This document shows positions 19,742-28,213 of a stretch of 64,000 nucleotides of DNA, piece after piece. The translations under genes were made by a program, and so were the position numbers. The stretch covers positions 186,001 through 250,000 of the forward strand of contig JARHXX010000002.1 in NCBI GenBank assembly GCA_029269125.1, given 5' to 3'. Origin of the DNA: Kiritimatiellaeota bacterium B1221 (GTDB taxonomy: Bacteria > Verrucomicrobiota > Kiritimatiellia > SS1-B-03-39 > UBA6053). How positions within the stretch are numbered: the first letter of the stretch is position 1; every line of letters begins with the position of its first letter. The notes under the pieces were generated by a model that worked only from the letters and a program-made list of their open reading frames with translations, had not been told where the DNA came from and ran no database searches.

Positions 19742-20086
19742 TTTAGGCAGGAGGTATCAGTGCGTTCCCTTTATCAAAAGTACTGATTTGCAAAGATGCC
19801 TTAGAAACATCTATGCAGATGATTATTTGGATGCCATTCATGGTATCGTATACTCCTACTTGTAATCCGAGCTCCGGGCCGGCCTACCACGGGCTCATGC
19901 AACTGTTCGAGTTTTCACGAAAGTGGGTGCGGGGGATTTTGCTCCTGCGCGAACTCAAGGTTCTTTTGCCTGACGAATCTCACTCACACCGTCCCAGCCG
20001 GGGTGGCCACCCCGGCCAGGACTCCTCAGGGGGCAAAGGCCCTCCGGGACAATGTGGAGTAAAGCACATTCAGAAGATACAAATGC
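19742..20086. other. Intergenic region with a perfect 20-bp palindrome
   Basis: A 345-bp gap between the sulfatase and the convergent UbiA-like gene. No convincing gene is present; an open frame of 93 codons across it is low-complexity and Pro/Gly-rich. It holds a GGCCGGCC octamer near 19878, a perfect 20-bp palindrome at 19997-20016 (GCCGGGGTGG paired with CCACCCCGGC), and a GC-rich imperfect hairpin just after it. The structure may be a transcription terminator or a dispersed palindromic repeat; no T-tract follows the stem. Confidence 0.6.
19997..20016. repeat. Perfect 20-bp GC-rich palindrome
   Basis: GCCGGGGTGG at 19997-20006 is followed with no spacer by its exact reverse complement at 20007-20016. 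It sits in the convergent intergenic gap after the sulfatase. No unit of the same sequence was noticed elsewhere in the window, and there is no adjoining T-run, so neither a REP-type element nor an intrinsic terminator can be claimed firmly. Confidence 0.7.
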
Positions 20087-20803
20087 CTAAGTGACGATTT
20101 GGCCGATCAGTGGCCACAACAGGATCCAGTCACTGTGTTGAGGATGATGATTCAAGAACCTGAATCCCACTGCATACAACAAAGGTGCGGGGACCATGAT
20201 CCAAAATTCGCCGGCTATGAAACATCCGAGTGAGAGCATCAGTGCACTGAGGACGATCTGCCGCCGTTGCCGGGGGCTTTTGGACAGAATCCAGGTCAAT
20301 CTCCCGGTGGCGAGGTCGTCTTCTTTGTCTGCCAAATCACTCCAGATCACCGCAGGCAGCATCCATGAGCTCATGCCCAGAAGATAGATAAAAGCATGAC
20401 CGCTATGGGGAAAGGGAAACATCAGCAAAGGAATACAGGCCCATCCGGTCACGATGGCGGTCACCCGGAGTACGGGGATATCCTGTAACCGTTTTTTTTG
20501 CGGCAGCAGGGGAATGACGTAAACAAGAGCCAGCAGAATGTAAAAGAGGATGCCGGGGAAATAAAATTGCTCTGAACGCCAGGCAAATCCGGCAAAAAGA
20601 GCCGAGCATCCGAGGATGAGCGGCCAGCTGTGGGGTTTTGGGGCAGGGAGTTGGTGGTCGGCCAGATAGACTGCAAAAGCGGCGAAAAATCCCGCAAGCA
20701 AGGTTTCGGCATGCAGGGGGAAATGAAAAAGCTTTGCGGGCATCGCCAGAAAGCCGATGGCAATCAGGGCGGGACGAATTTCTTCAATCTGTTTAGCGGG
20801 CAT
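20087..20803 (-). CDS. UbiA-like integral membrane protein
   Basis: A 238-residue protein from the ATG at 20803 with about seven hydrophobic segments. IWSDLADKEDDLATGRL in the middle-to-late part resembles the second Asp-rich D-x-x-D-x-x-x-D motif of UbiA-type prenyltransferases. The first Asp motif expected in the N-terminal half is not clear (YLADHQLPAPKP is at best degenerate). It may therefore be a divergent or non-catalytic UbiA-superfamily member. The start overlaps the last 11 bp of the upstream M23 peptidase gene, so the two are translationally coupled. The substrate is unknown. Confidence 0.55.
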   Translation of the reverse strand: MPAKQIEEIRPALIAIGFLAMPAKLFHFPLHAETLLAGFFAAFAVYLADHQLPAPKPHSWPLILGCSALFAGFAWRSEQFYFPGILFYILLALVYVIPLLPQKKRLQDIPVLRVTAIVTGWACIPLLMFPFPHSGHAFIYLLGMSSWMLPAVIWSDLADKEDDLATGRLTWILSKSPRQRRQIVLSALMLSLGCFIAGEFWIMVPAPLLYAVGFRFLNHHPQHSDWILLWPLIGQIVT

Positions 20804-22007
20804 TGTAGAGCAAGATTTCCAACCAGCGGGTGCCGTTGCTGCCCAGTTTCCATTTGCCACCGCTTTGGATGACATGCCGGAGGCCATTGCGTCCGAGGAC
20901 TTCTTTGTTCACAGTGAGAATTTTGTTTTTGCCGGATCCCAGCTGATCGATTTCTGATGCGGTGGCATTGCGGCCGGAGAGGGGGATCCCGCTTTCGGAG
21001 ATGCGGAGGTGCATGACTTGACCCCGGTAGGGTTCTCCACTCCAAAGTTTGGGGTACATATCAAAATATCGGGGGCGACCCGCGTTTCGCACCAGTACTT
21101 CCCAGGCGGCGTCTTTCTTTCGCAGGGTTTCCAGATAGGAGAAGGGCACCTGTTCTTTTCCGGTTAGCGGAATGAGCATATAACGGGGGTCAAATCCGGT
21201 GAAATTCCATCCATGGAAGTTCCCATGACTGGGGGTCAATTTTTTTGCACGGTACCAGTGTTTATAATCCGGGTTAAGCATCACCCCCATTTCGAAATGA
21301 AGGTGACTGCGCTGCGCCGGAATACCTAAGGTGGAACTGTGCCCCATTTTTGCAATTTCCTGACCCCGGGTGACCTTTACCCCGGTTTGGATTTCCGGGG
21401 GAACTGATGCGAGGTGGGCGTAAATCGTATAAACTTCTCCCAGGTCATCTTGGTGTTCGACCACGACGTATTTGCCATAACTCGAATTGCCGCCGACCCG
21501 GTTAACGTAGCCGATTCTTCCATCGGAAGCTGCAAAAATTTTATCCTGTGGGAGGCCTCTGGACCACTCCGTGGGAGCGATGTCGACGCCTTCATGGAAG
21601 GTCGCGCGGCCGGAGCTGTTGGTGCGCACTGAACCATATCCCGCGGAAGCCACCCGACCGGAACCGGTGGGCATATAGACTTTCGGATTTCCAATTTCAG
21701 CCCATTGACGTTGGGGGCTGGGATGTGAAAAAGCCGGCCAGGGTGGAAGCGGGGTGGGGAGCGGGATCACGATTTGAGGTTGTGGCGCCGGGGTGGGCTC
21801 TGTCTGTGCCTCTTCCGCGATGGGTGCCATGGGTTGCCGGTGGTGATTGCCGATCCAAATGAGTACAGATGAGAGGATCACAATAATCAGCATTCTCTGC
21901 TGATATTGCGTGTTTTTCCACCAGGGAAATTTGTCTTCATGAGGTGAGTGGGGGTCCATGCCCGCTTGCCTTGCCATAGCCCGGGGCCGGGGTCCAAACC
22001 AAAACAT
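20793..22007 (-). CDS. M23-family metallopeptidase with N-terminal membrane anchor
   Basis: A 404-residue LytM-type protein. Residues about 38-53 (MLIIVILSSVLIWIG) form a single transmembrane anchor, so the bulk is periplasmic. A proline-rich linker follows (PTPAPQPQIVIPLPTPLPPW). The catalytic domain has HEGVDIAP with the first zinc histidine and aspartate, and HLHFEMG with the H-x-H zinc motif. It is expected to cut or bind peptidoglycan crosslinks; because all ligands are visible, activity is plausible. Starts at 22007, 21977 or 21959 are all possible, as no ribosome binding site decides. Confidence 0.85.
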   Translation of the reverse strand: MFWFGPRPRAMARQAGMDPHSPHEDKFPWWKNTQYQQRMLIIVILSSVLIWIGNHHRQPMAPIAEEAQTEPTPAPQPQIVIPLPTPLPPWPAFSHPSPQRQWAEIGNPKVYMPTGSGRVASAGYGSVRTNSSGRATFHEGVDIAPTEWSRGLPQDKIFAASDGRIGYVNRVGGNSSYGKYVVVEHQDDLGEVYTIYAHLASVPPEIQTGVKVTRGQEIAKMGHSSTLGIPAQRSHLHFEMGVMLNPDYKHWYRAKKLTPSHGNFHGWNFTGFDPRYMLIPLTGKEQVPFSYLETLRKKDAAWEVLVRNAGRPRYFDMYPKLWSGEPYRGQVMHLRISESGIPLSGRNATASEIDQLGSGKNKILTVNKEVLGRNGLRHVIQSGGKWKLGSNGTRWLEILLYNAR

Positions 22008-22115
22008 GAAAAGTTCGCTATTTATGACTCAAGGGTTGCAATTCACTGAAATAAATCATTAGAATCATCGCATTGTTTTAAATTGAATCGTTATCAATCC
22101 TATAGGAAACTACAT

Positions 22116-23114
22116 ATGGCATATTTAACTGAAGATAAAGTTGTAATTTTGGGCGCAGGCGGCGCTATTGGCTCCAATATGATGCAGGCTGTTTTGACCA
22201 TGGGTCTCAGTCCGAATGTTTGCGGATATGATCCGTATCTTCCCGGTGTTAAAGGCGCTTCTGAAGAAATGTACCACTGTGCATTCCCCGGAGCGAATCT
22301 AACTTATACCGATGACATCAAAGAAGCGCTAACTGACGCAAAATATATCATTTCTTCCGGTGGTGCGCCCCGTAAGGAAGGCATGACCCGTGAAGACTTG
22401 TTGAAAGGAAATGCTCAAATTGCCGAGCAACTTGGAAAAGATATTAAAAGCTATTGCGCGGATTTGAAATTCCTGGTCGTGATTTTTAATCCCGCGGATA
22501 TCACAGGATTGGTTGCCTTGGTTCATTCCGGATTGCATCCTTCAAAAGTAGGGACTTTGGCCGCTTTGGATTCCACCCGCTTGCAAACCGCATTGAGTCA
22601 ACACTTCAACGTTCCGCAAAGCGACGTGACCGGATGTCGTACGTACGGCGGACATGGTGAAATGATGGCGGTATTTGCTTCCACGGCCAAAGTGCAGGGC
22701 ACCCCTTTGACCGACCTGATTGGTACCGATAAACTCTCTCAGGAAAAATGGGACGAGATTCGCGGCAACGTTTGCCAGGGGGGCAAAGCGATTATTCAGT
22801 TGCGTGGTCGCAGCTCTTTCCAGAGTCCTGCTCATCAGTCGGTATTGATGGTGAAAGGTGTAATCGAAGGCGGGGGCTACGAATGGCCGGTTGGCGGTTA
22901 TGTCAATGACTTCGGATTTGAAAAAATCATGATGGCCATGGAAACCAAACTGGATGCCGATGGTGTTCAGCTTTCAATGCCTGCTGGATTGCCGGAAGAA
23001 ACCGAAGCTTTGAAAGCCTCCTATACGCATCTTACCAAATTGCGTGATGAAGTAATTGAAATGGGCGTGCTGCCTCCGCTGGCTGATTGGTCCAGCGTGA
23101 ATCCGAATCTCTAA
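22116..23114 (+). CDS. mdh: Malate dehydrogenase
   Basis: A 332-residue NAD(P)-dependent malate dehydrogenase interconverting malate and oxaloacetate. VVILGAGGAIGSNMM is the dinucleotide-binding glycine loop. APRKEGMTREDLL carries the substrate arginines that select malate over lactate, and TYGGHGEMMAVF holds the catalytic histidine. The ATG at 22116 follows a TAGGAAA ribosome binding site; the upstream in-frame ATG at 22083 adds eleven unconserved residues. A strong intrinsic terminator follows the gene, so it is probably monocistronic. The malic enzyme encoded at 36.5-37.7 kb uses the same metabolite. Confidence 0.93.
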   Translation: MAYLTEDKVVILGAGGAIGSNMMQAVLTMGLSPNVCGYDPYLPGVKGASEEMYHCAFPGANLTYTDDIKEALTDAKYIISSGGAPRKEGMTREDLLKGNAQIAEQLGKDIKSYCADLKFLVVIFNPADITGLVALVHSGLHPSKVGTLAALDSTRLQTALSQHFNVPQSDVTGCRTYGGHGEMMAVFASTAKVQGTPLTDLIGTDKLSQEKWDEIRGNVCQGGKAIIQLRGRSSFQSPAHQSVLMVKGVIEGGGYEWPVGGYVNDFGFEKIMMAMETKLDADGVQLSMPAGLPEETEALKASYTHLTKLRDEVIEMGVLPPLADWSSVNPNL

Positions 23115-23137
23115 TCAGACGCCGGATTGAAATCTTT

Positions 23138-23173
23138 GTCTCTGAGGTCTCGGGATCTCAGAGACTTTTTTTT
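23138..23173 (+). terminator. Intrinsic terminator after mdh
   Basis: A 9-bp perfect stem, GTCTCTGAG (23138-23146) and CTCAGAGAC (23157-23165), with a 10-base loop, is followed directly by eight T residues. It starts 24 bp after the mdh stop codon and separates mdh from the PEP-CTERM gene. Confidence 0.92.
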
Positions 23174-23262
23174 GGGGTGCGGGTGATCGCGTCGCAACAA
23201 TATGCATTGTATAAGCTGAAGGGGCCATTGATCGATCTATCGTTGTGGGATATTTTTGATTT

Positions 23263-24078
23263 ATGAAAAATCCCTTTCTCTTTTTGGTGTTTGTCAGCGT
23301 CTTTACCTTAAACCTGAATGCCATGAGTTTAATCCATTTTGATGGGACTCAAATCAGCGGAATCAATAGTAACATCCGCACACCCGATGTGTCTGACAGC
23401 TTCAATTTGCAGTATAATTTTGGTACGGATAATAGTTCAAAGATGTTTAACACGGGAAACAGTCAATTGGATTTTTATGGGGGGTATTCCTATTCTGCGG
23501 CAGGGGGAACCTCGGTGGTGATTGGCGATCCCCAGCTCCGGGAAAGCGTTGGCGGACATTATTCTTTTTCCGGGGCATCGGGTGCGGCCCATAGTATGCA
23601 TGTGCTCTATATGTGGAAGCAGGATCAATTTTTGAATGGCCGGGATGTGGGAACGGTTCAATTTGATGCTGATAGTACAATGTCGATCGAAATTGGGGAA
23701 TGGCGGGATGCTCCCGATGCACGCTTTGTGGTGCGTGAAGGAACCCAGTATTATATTTCCGAGGCGGTGCACAGTGCGCAAAATTCCACTTTTTCTCTGA
23801 TGGATTTTAATAACAACAGTACGGTGGGGTATCGATGGGGGCTTTATACTCCCACCGCTACAGACTTTAATATTCCGGATGTACTTCCCACTTTTTTGGC
23901 GGTGGATTTTCAAAACATTACCGAAGTGGGCTTTGTGATTGAAGGGGGACGGAATAATTATCACGGAAGTCATAATTTTACCGATTTTGAAGTGACGGTG
24001 ATTCCTGAACCTTCTTCTGTGTTTCTGTTGGGAATCACCGCGCTGATCAGCGTGGTCACTTTTCGCAGGAAGGATTAA
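23263..24078 (+). CDS. Exported PEP-CTERM sorting-domain protein
   Basis: A 271-residue exported protein. A signal peptide (MKNPFLFLVFVSVFTLNLNA) is followed by a Ser/Asn/Thr-rich domain of about 220 residues with no recognised fold. At the C terminus is a PEP-CTERM tripartite tail: the PEP motif in VIPEPSSVFLLG, a hydrophobic transmembrane stretch and a terminal RRKD basic cluster. Known biology of this tail is processing by an exosortase and anchoring at the cell surface, often with exopolysaccharide production; no exosortase is in the window. It is preceded by the mdh terminator, so it should have its own promoter. Confidence 0.88.
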   Translation: MKNPFLFLVFVSVFTLNLNAMSLIHFDGTQISGINSNIRTPDVSDSFNLQYNFGTDNSSKMFNTGNSQLDFYGGYSYSAAGGTSVVIGDPQLRESVGGHYSFSGASGAAHSMHVLYMWKQDQFLNGRDVGTVQFDADSTMSIEIGEWRDAPDARFVVREGTQYYISEAVHSAQNSTFSLMDFNNNSTVGYRWGLYTPTATDFNIPDVLPTFLAVDFQNITEVGFVIEGGRNNYHGSHNFTDFEVTVIPEPSSVFLLGITALISVVTFRRKD

Positions 24079-24214
24079 GGTTTTCCTTCAGGTCTTGCCG
24101 CTGAGCAATGAGGGGTGCAGGTGGACCCCATGTGAAGGTGATGTGCCTCAAGGCTTGCAGAGTTGCATGTTTTCCAGACTTGTTTGAAAACCCGGAGGGA
24201 GGTACAATCCGGCT

Positions 24215-25594
24215 ATGTCTTTCGCCGATTCCTTTATTGCGCTTGCGCGGCGCCGCTCACTGTTCCCTCATGAAACAAACCGGGTGGTGGTGGCGTGTTC
24301 GGGCGGGCCGGACAGTTTGTTTTTATTGTATTTGCTGTGGGCGGTGCGTGAGGCGTTGCAGTTGGAGTTGTCGGTGCTGACTTGTGACCACGGAATACGG
24401 TCCGAAGGCATGCAGGAGGCACATGAAGTTCGACAGCGTGCGTGGACACTGGGATTACCATGTCAATTACATGAACTGGATGTGCCCCGCCATCAACGTG
24501 CCGATGAATCGGTGGAGATGGCTGCGCGTCGGCTGCGGAGAAAAGCCTATGCGGAAACCGCGGCGGATTTTGGTGCGGATTTTGTGGCCCTGGGGCATCA
24601 TATGGATGATCAGGCCGAGACCATTTTGTTGAAACTTGCACGGGGGACGGGCCCCCGGGGGGCAGGCGGGATGGATTGGGTCACACCGTTAAATCAGTCG
24701 GTATCTTTGCTCCGTCCCCTGTTGTGGCTTTCGCGGGCGGCTATTGAAGAAAAAATTGATGCGTGGGGATTAAAAGCCATTCAGGATCCTTCCAATGCGG
24801 AGCCTGAATACTTACGGAATCGTATGCGTCATGAGGTGTTGCCGCTGATGTGCGATCGGATTAATCCCGCAACCGTAAAGCATTTAGCCGAGTTTGCCGA
24901 ACAGCAACGGAAACTGGAGGCCTGGGTTTCGCAGGAAGCACGGCTGAGGGGGAAGGGCTGTGTGGTGGGGGAGACGCTTCATCTGGAACCCTGGCGTTTT
25001 TTACCGGAAATCTTGCAGGAACGCATTCTGCTGGGGTGGCTGCGTGAGCGCGGATCAGATTTGGTGACTTTAGGTGCGTCACAAATTCGGGGATTAATCA
25101 CGGATTTGAATCGCAAGGTGACGCATGCCCGATGTTGGGAGGTCGGCACAATTTCGATTCGGGCGGATCAGGATATTCTGAGCCTCAATGATATGCTGGC
25201 TGTACCGGCTTTGCAAACCCTTGCTTGGCCGGGAAAGGTGATGTGGGAGCCTTTACACCGGCCCTTGAATGTTTCTTCTGCGGATAAAGTGGATCTGAAG
25301 GCATCATCGGTACATGATTTCACTCATACGCTGACTGCATTTATGAAAAAGCCGCCGCCGGGCGAAGCACTCACTTTGCGGTCACCGCGTCCCGGCGATC
25401 AGTATCAACCCCTGGGGATGAAAGGACGGGCAAAGCTGTCGGATTTATTTATCAATCGACACTTACCTGCCAAAGTGCGGCCGGTATGGCCGGTGGTGCT
25501 TTGTGGAAATGAGATTGTGTGGGTCCCGGGTTTTCGGGTGGCAGATCAGTGGCGGGCGGATCAGGCAGAGTGCCTGAAACTGGAGTTTCGGTAA
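24215..25594 (+). CDS. tilS: tRNA(Ile)-lysidine synthetase
   Basis: TilS modifies the wobble C34 of tRNA-Ile(CAU) to lysidine using ATP and lysine, so that it reads AUA. The 459-residue protein has the N-type ATP pyrophosphatase PP-loop SGGPDSLF (residues 30-37), the conserved LTCDHGIRSE and GHHMDDQAETILL segments, and a PFL-type linker LLRPLLWLSRAAIE. It also has the C-terminal TilS domain with LRSPRPGDQYQPLGMKGRAKLSDLFINRHLPAKVR. A GGAGGGAGGT ribosome binding site lies about 12 bp before the ATG. It is convergent with panB. Confidence 0.95.
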   Translation: MSFADSFIALARRRSLFPHETNRVVVACSGGPDSLFLLYLLWAVREALQLELSVLTCDHGIRSEGMQEAHEVRQRAWTLGLPCQLHELDVPRHQRADESVEMAARRLRRKAYAETAADFGADFVALGHHMDDQAETILLKLARGTGPRGAGGMDWVTPLNQSVSLLRPLLWLSRAAIEEKIDAWGLKAIQDPSNAEPEYLRNRMRHEVLPLMCDRINPATVKHLAEFAEQQRKLEAWVSQEARLRGKGCVVGETLHLEPWRFLPEILQERILLGWLRERGSDLVTLGASQIRGLITDLNRKVTHARCWEVGTISIRADQDILSLNDMLAVPALQTLAWPGKVMWEPLHRPLNVSSADKVDLKASSVHDFTHTLTAFMKKPPPGEALTLRSPRPGDQYQPLGMKGRAKLSDLFINRHLPAKVRPVWPVVLCGNEIVWVPGFRVADQWRADQAECLKLEFR

Positions 25595-25602
25595 CGGAGG
25601 GT

Positions 25603-25623
25603 GCATGCCGGTGAGGGGCATGC
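25603..25623. terminator. Hairpin between convergent tilS and panB
   Basis: A perfect 7-bp stem GCATGCC / GGCATGC with a 7-base loop starts 9 bp after the tilS stop. A second 6-bp hairpin GAATGG / CCATTC lies at 25674-25693. Neither has a T-run, so a bidirectional terminator role is only plausible by position. Confidence 0.35.
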
Positions 25624-25709
25624 TGGTTGCATAAGAAAGATTCAGACGAAACGGGGAATTCGGGGGGAGGCCAGAATGGTCTGTGACCCATTCCGTCAGA
25701 ATGCCTGCG

Positions 25710-26504
25710 TTAGGAATAGCAGTGTTCAGACCCGGGGAATTGCCGGTTTTTGACTTCTTCCGCATATTGCTTGAGGGCTGCGGATGTTTGAGTGCCCAGT
25801 TGGGCGTATTGTTTCACAAATTTGGGTTTCATGTCCGGGAAGAGTCCCAGGAGGTCGTGGTAGACCAGTACCTGGGCGTCGCATCCGGCACCGGCACCGA
25901 TGCCGATGGTGGGAATGTCGAGGGCTTCGGTAATTTCGGTTGCCAGATCGGAGGGGCAGGCTTCAAGCACCAGTGAAAAGGCGCCTGCATCCTGAAGAGC
26001 CAAGGCGTCGGCTTTAAGTTTGGCCGCGGCTTCGGGGGATTTCCCCTGAACCTGATAACCGATTTGTTTCACGGATTGGGGGGTGAGGCCGATATGCCCG
26101 GTTACCGGGATGCCATTTTGCACCATGCGTTTTATTAAGGGGGCCCGTTCAGCTCCTCCCTCAAGTTTGACCGCATCTGCGCCGGCTTCCTGTAGTAAGC
26201 GTCCTGCATTTTGCACCGCCAAATCATCCGAAACCTGATAACTTAAAAAAGGGAGGTCGGCAACGGCCATGGAGGTTTTGACGCCCCGCATTACGGCGGC
26301 AGTGTGATGCAGCATCACTTCCATGGTCACCTGTAAAGTGCTGGGGTGACCGAGCACGGTCATGCCCAAGCTATCCCCGACCAAGAGGTAAGGGAGTCCG
26401 GCGCGATCGGCAAACAATGCGCTGGTGTAATCAAAAACGGTGACGGTGGCGAAAGGGTCTTTCCCTTTTAAAGCCCGGATGCGGGCGGGGGTCCATTTAC
26501 TCAT
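25710..26504 (-). CDS. panB: 3-methyl-2-oxobutanoate hydroxymethyltransferase
   Basis: PanB transfers a one-carbon unit from methylene-tetrahydrofolate to ketoisovalerate, giving ketopantoate for pantothenate and CoA. The ATG at 26504 gives 264 residues, the normal family length; an upstream in-frame start at 26672 would add 56 unrelated residues antisense-free but non-conserved. Visible motifs are TVFDYTSALFADRAG, LLVGDSLGMTVLGH (Mg2+ site), AVADLPFLSYQ, VKLEGG, VTGHIGLTPQS, and TIGIGAGAGCDAQVLVYHDLLGL. Its start overlaps the end of the upstream exported coiled-coil gene by 8 bp, so it sits at the tail of the sigma-factor operon. Confidence 0.95.
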   Translation of the reverse strand: MSKWTPARIRALKGKDPFATVTVFDYTSALFADRAGLPYLLVGDSLGMTVLGHPSTLQVTMEVMLHHTAAVMRGVKTSMAVADLPFLSYQVSDDLAVQNAGRLLQEAGADAVKLEGGAERAPLIKRMVQNGIPVTGHIGLTPQSVKQIGYQVQGKSPEAAAKLKADALALQDAGAFSLVLEACPSDLATEITEALDIPTIGIGAGAGCDAQVLVYHDLLGLFPDMKPKFVKQYAQLGTQTSAALKQYAEEVKNRQFPGSEHCYS

Positions 26505-27069
26505 TGGGAGATGACGGGGGAAGGTTATTGAGGATGCGTTGGAGGTGATGGTCGATAATTTCTTCTCGACGGATTTTCTCCTGTTCGTTTTGTTCTTCGA
26601 GCTGCTTAAGCTTTCTCCTGATTTTTTCAATGGCTTCTTCGCGTTCCTTTTGATTTTCAGCAATTCGTTCACTGACTTTGAGGCGCAGATCGGCGATGGC
26701 GGCTTCTTTTTCTGCTTCCGTTTGGGCGCTGCGAATTTTTTCGATCTCAGCTTGCAAGGGGTGGGCCTGCAATCCCTGCCGGAATTTTCCGCCCTGCTGA
26801 CGTCCCCAGGCGTTTTTCCGCAATTCGTTCCGGAAAGCCTGTGGGTCTTCTTGTCTGAGTTTTTCCAAACGGTTGAATTCTTCGGGATTGGTGGCTTTTA
26901 ACTTCTGTAAATAGTCAATAACAGGTTGGGAGCGCTGCCCGTTACGATCTCCGCCCGTTTGAAGTCGGGGGCCTCGTCTTTGGATTGTAGGCGTTTGCTT
27001 TTCCTCACTGTGAAGAAAGGGGGAGAGTCCCGCAGTGAGGCAGAGAAGAAGGAAGTTGATTTTTTTCAT
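26497..27069 (-). CDS. Exported charged-helical protein in the ECF sigma operon
   Basis: A 190-residue product from the ATG at 27069, preceded by GAGG 7 bases upstream and coupled by ATGA overlap to the anti-sigma gene. The first ~20 residues (MKKINFLLLCLTAGLSPFLHS) are a signal peptide. The mature part is highly charged: NPEEFNRLEKLRQEDPQAFRNELR, then an Arg/Gln-rich stretch, then a long coiled-coil-like helix (residues about 105-175). It resembles Spy/CpxP-like small periplasmic helical proteins in composition, but the LTxxQ motif is absent. It may be the envelope sensor or an effector of the sigma/anti-sigma pair; this is inference from position. Confidence 0.7.
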   Translation of the reverse strand: MKKINFLLLCLTAGLSPFLHSEEKQTPTIQRRGPRLQTGGDRNGQRSQPVIDYLQKLKATNPEEFNRLEKLRQEDPQAFRNELRKNAWGRQQGGKFRQGLQAHPLQAEIEKIRSAQTEAEKEAAIADLRLKVSERIAENQKEREEAIEKIRRKLKQLEEQNEQEKIRREEIIDHHLQRILNNLPPSSPNE

Positions 27070-27581
27070 ATGGTATCCTCGGCGGATAATAAAATCTTGG
27101 CCCAATCGCTTTCGTTTTCGAGAAAGGCGGGGTCGCCCATTTCCAGATTGCTCCACAATGACAGTTCATATTCCAGGTCATCTAACCGGTCCAAAAGGGG
27201 ATCTTCGGTTTGTAAGTCGCTGCGGATCGGATCGATTTGGGCAGTGATTAAGGGTTGGCTGGGGGGTAAATGACGGGTGAAATGGGGAAGGATTCCCAGT
27301 CCCAATACCAACAGCGCCGCCACTGCGAGCAGACGGGAAAGGTATTTGTTTTTCGGTTTTTCGGCGGCGTGGAGGATGCGTTCCCGGTTCAGTTCCGGCA
27401 AAGGGGGAACCATCAGAGTGGAGCTCAGCGGGCCGGCCGCCTGCAGAATTTGATTTTCTTCGGCCAGGGCGGCCAATGCGGGATCCTTTTCCAAGGCTTC
27501 TTCAAGCAGGAGGCAATCCGTTTCCGATAATTCTCCGCTGTCCCGGAGGAGCAGGGCATTTTCTAATTCTCGATGGTTCAT
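27066..27581 (-). CDS. Putative membrane anti-sigma factor
   Basis: A 171-residue protein encoded directly after, and overlapping by 4 bp, the ECF sigma factor gene. The N-terminal ~75 residues are acidic-helical (LENALLLRDSGELSETDCLLLEEALEKDPAL), like the cytoplasmic sigma-binding domain of anti-sigma factors. They lack the H-x3-C-x2-C zinc motif of ZAS proteins. A single transmembrane segment near residues 84-100 (LLAVAALLVLGLGILPHF) is followed by a periplasmic tail of about 65 residues. Known logic is that the anti-sigma holds the sigma factor at the membrane until a signal triggers release. Confidence 0.78.
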   Translation of the reverse strand: MNHRELENALLLRDSGELSETDCLLLEEALEKDPALAALAEENQILQAAGPLSSTLMVPPLPELNRERILHAAEKPKNKYLSRLLAVAALLVLGLGILPHFTRHLPPSQPLITAQIDPIRSDLQTEDPLLDRLDDLEYELSLWSNLEMGDPAFLENESDWAKILLSAEDTI

Positions 27582-28180
27582 GATGTGCGGCTTTGGGTTA
27601 AAAGGGCTTCGTAATCATCCGCCAAAAGCTCCCGCAGAGAGCGCAGGGCATATTGCATGCGGGCGAGGGCGGTGTTGATGGAGACATTTTGAGTCTGGGC
27701 AATGACTTTAAAGGGCAGGTCGGCTTCGGTTCTCATGAGATAGACCTCCCGTTGTTCAAGGGGAAGTTTATCCACCGCATCCTGGATGCGAAGGGCCAAT
27801 TCGTGGTTTTGGGTATGTTGACCCGGTCCACGGTCTTTGTGGGGGATAAAGGTTTCGAGAGTGCTGCCGGACTGTTCCGGGGAAGCCACCGGTTGTTGGA
27901 GACTGTAGTCGGGTTTTCGTTTGCGGCTAAGGTCGATAACCCGGTTGCGGGCAATACGGAAGAGCCAAGCGAGGAGCCGGTCGCTTTGGTAGCGGTGCAG
28001 GCCTTTGATCGCCCGGATCCAGACATCCTGAAACACATCTTCGGCCACATGGGGGTCACGGACCAATCCGTAAATGAATCGGTAGAGCGGGACCCGGGTT
28101 TGGTCCACAATGCGCCCCAGGGCTGCTTGGTCTCCTTCGCGGTAGTGCTGGAGTAAGGTTTCAAGGTTATGTTCCTCCAT
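27578..28180 (-). CDS. RNA polymerase ECF-type sigma factor
   Basis: A 200-residue sigma-70-family ECF factor. Region 2 runs about residues 20-90 (LYRFIYGLVRDPHVAEDVFQDVWIRAIKGLHRYQ, then WLFRIARNRVIDLSRK), with core-binding and -10 recognition. Region 4 (about 135-190) has LPLEQREVYLMRTEADLPFKVIAQTQNVSINTALARMQYALRSLREL, the helix-turn-helix for the -35 element. No extra C-terminal domain is present. It is the second gene of a minus-strand run: M50-like protease, sigma, anti-sigma, exported helical protein, panB. It is likely autoregulated like most ECF factors, but I cannot define its promoter. Confidence 0.93.
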   Translation of the reverse strand: MEEHNLETLLQHYREGDQAALGRIVDQTRVPLYRFIYGLVRDPHVAEDVFQDVWIRAIKGLHRYQSDRLLAWLFRIARNRVIDLSRKRKPDYSLQQPVASPEQSGSTLETFIPHKDRGPGQHTQNHELALRIQDAVDKLPLEQREVYLMRTEADLPFKVIAQTQNVSINTALARMQYALRSLRELLADDYEALLTQSRTS

Positions 28181-28213
28181 AGATATGAATCGTTACATAC
28201 TCCATCAACGGAG

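Noticed and set aside
19813..20094. A 93-codon frame after the sulfatase
   Set aside because: Runs across a perfect palindrome and GC-rich hairpins; Pro/Ser/Gly-rich, no ribosome binding site.
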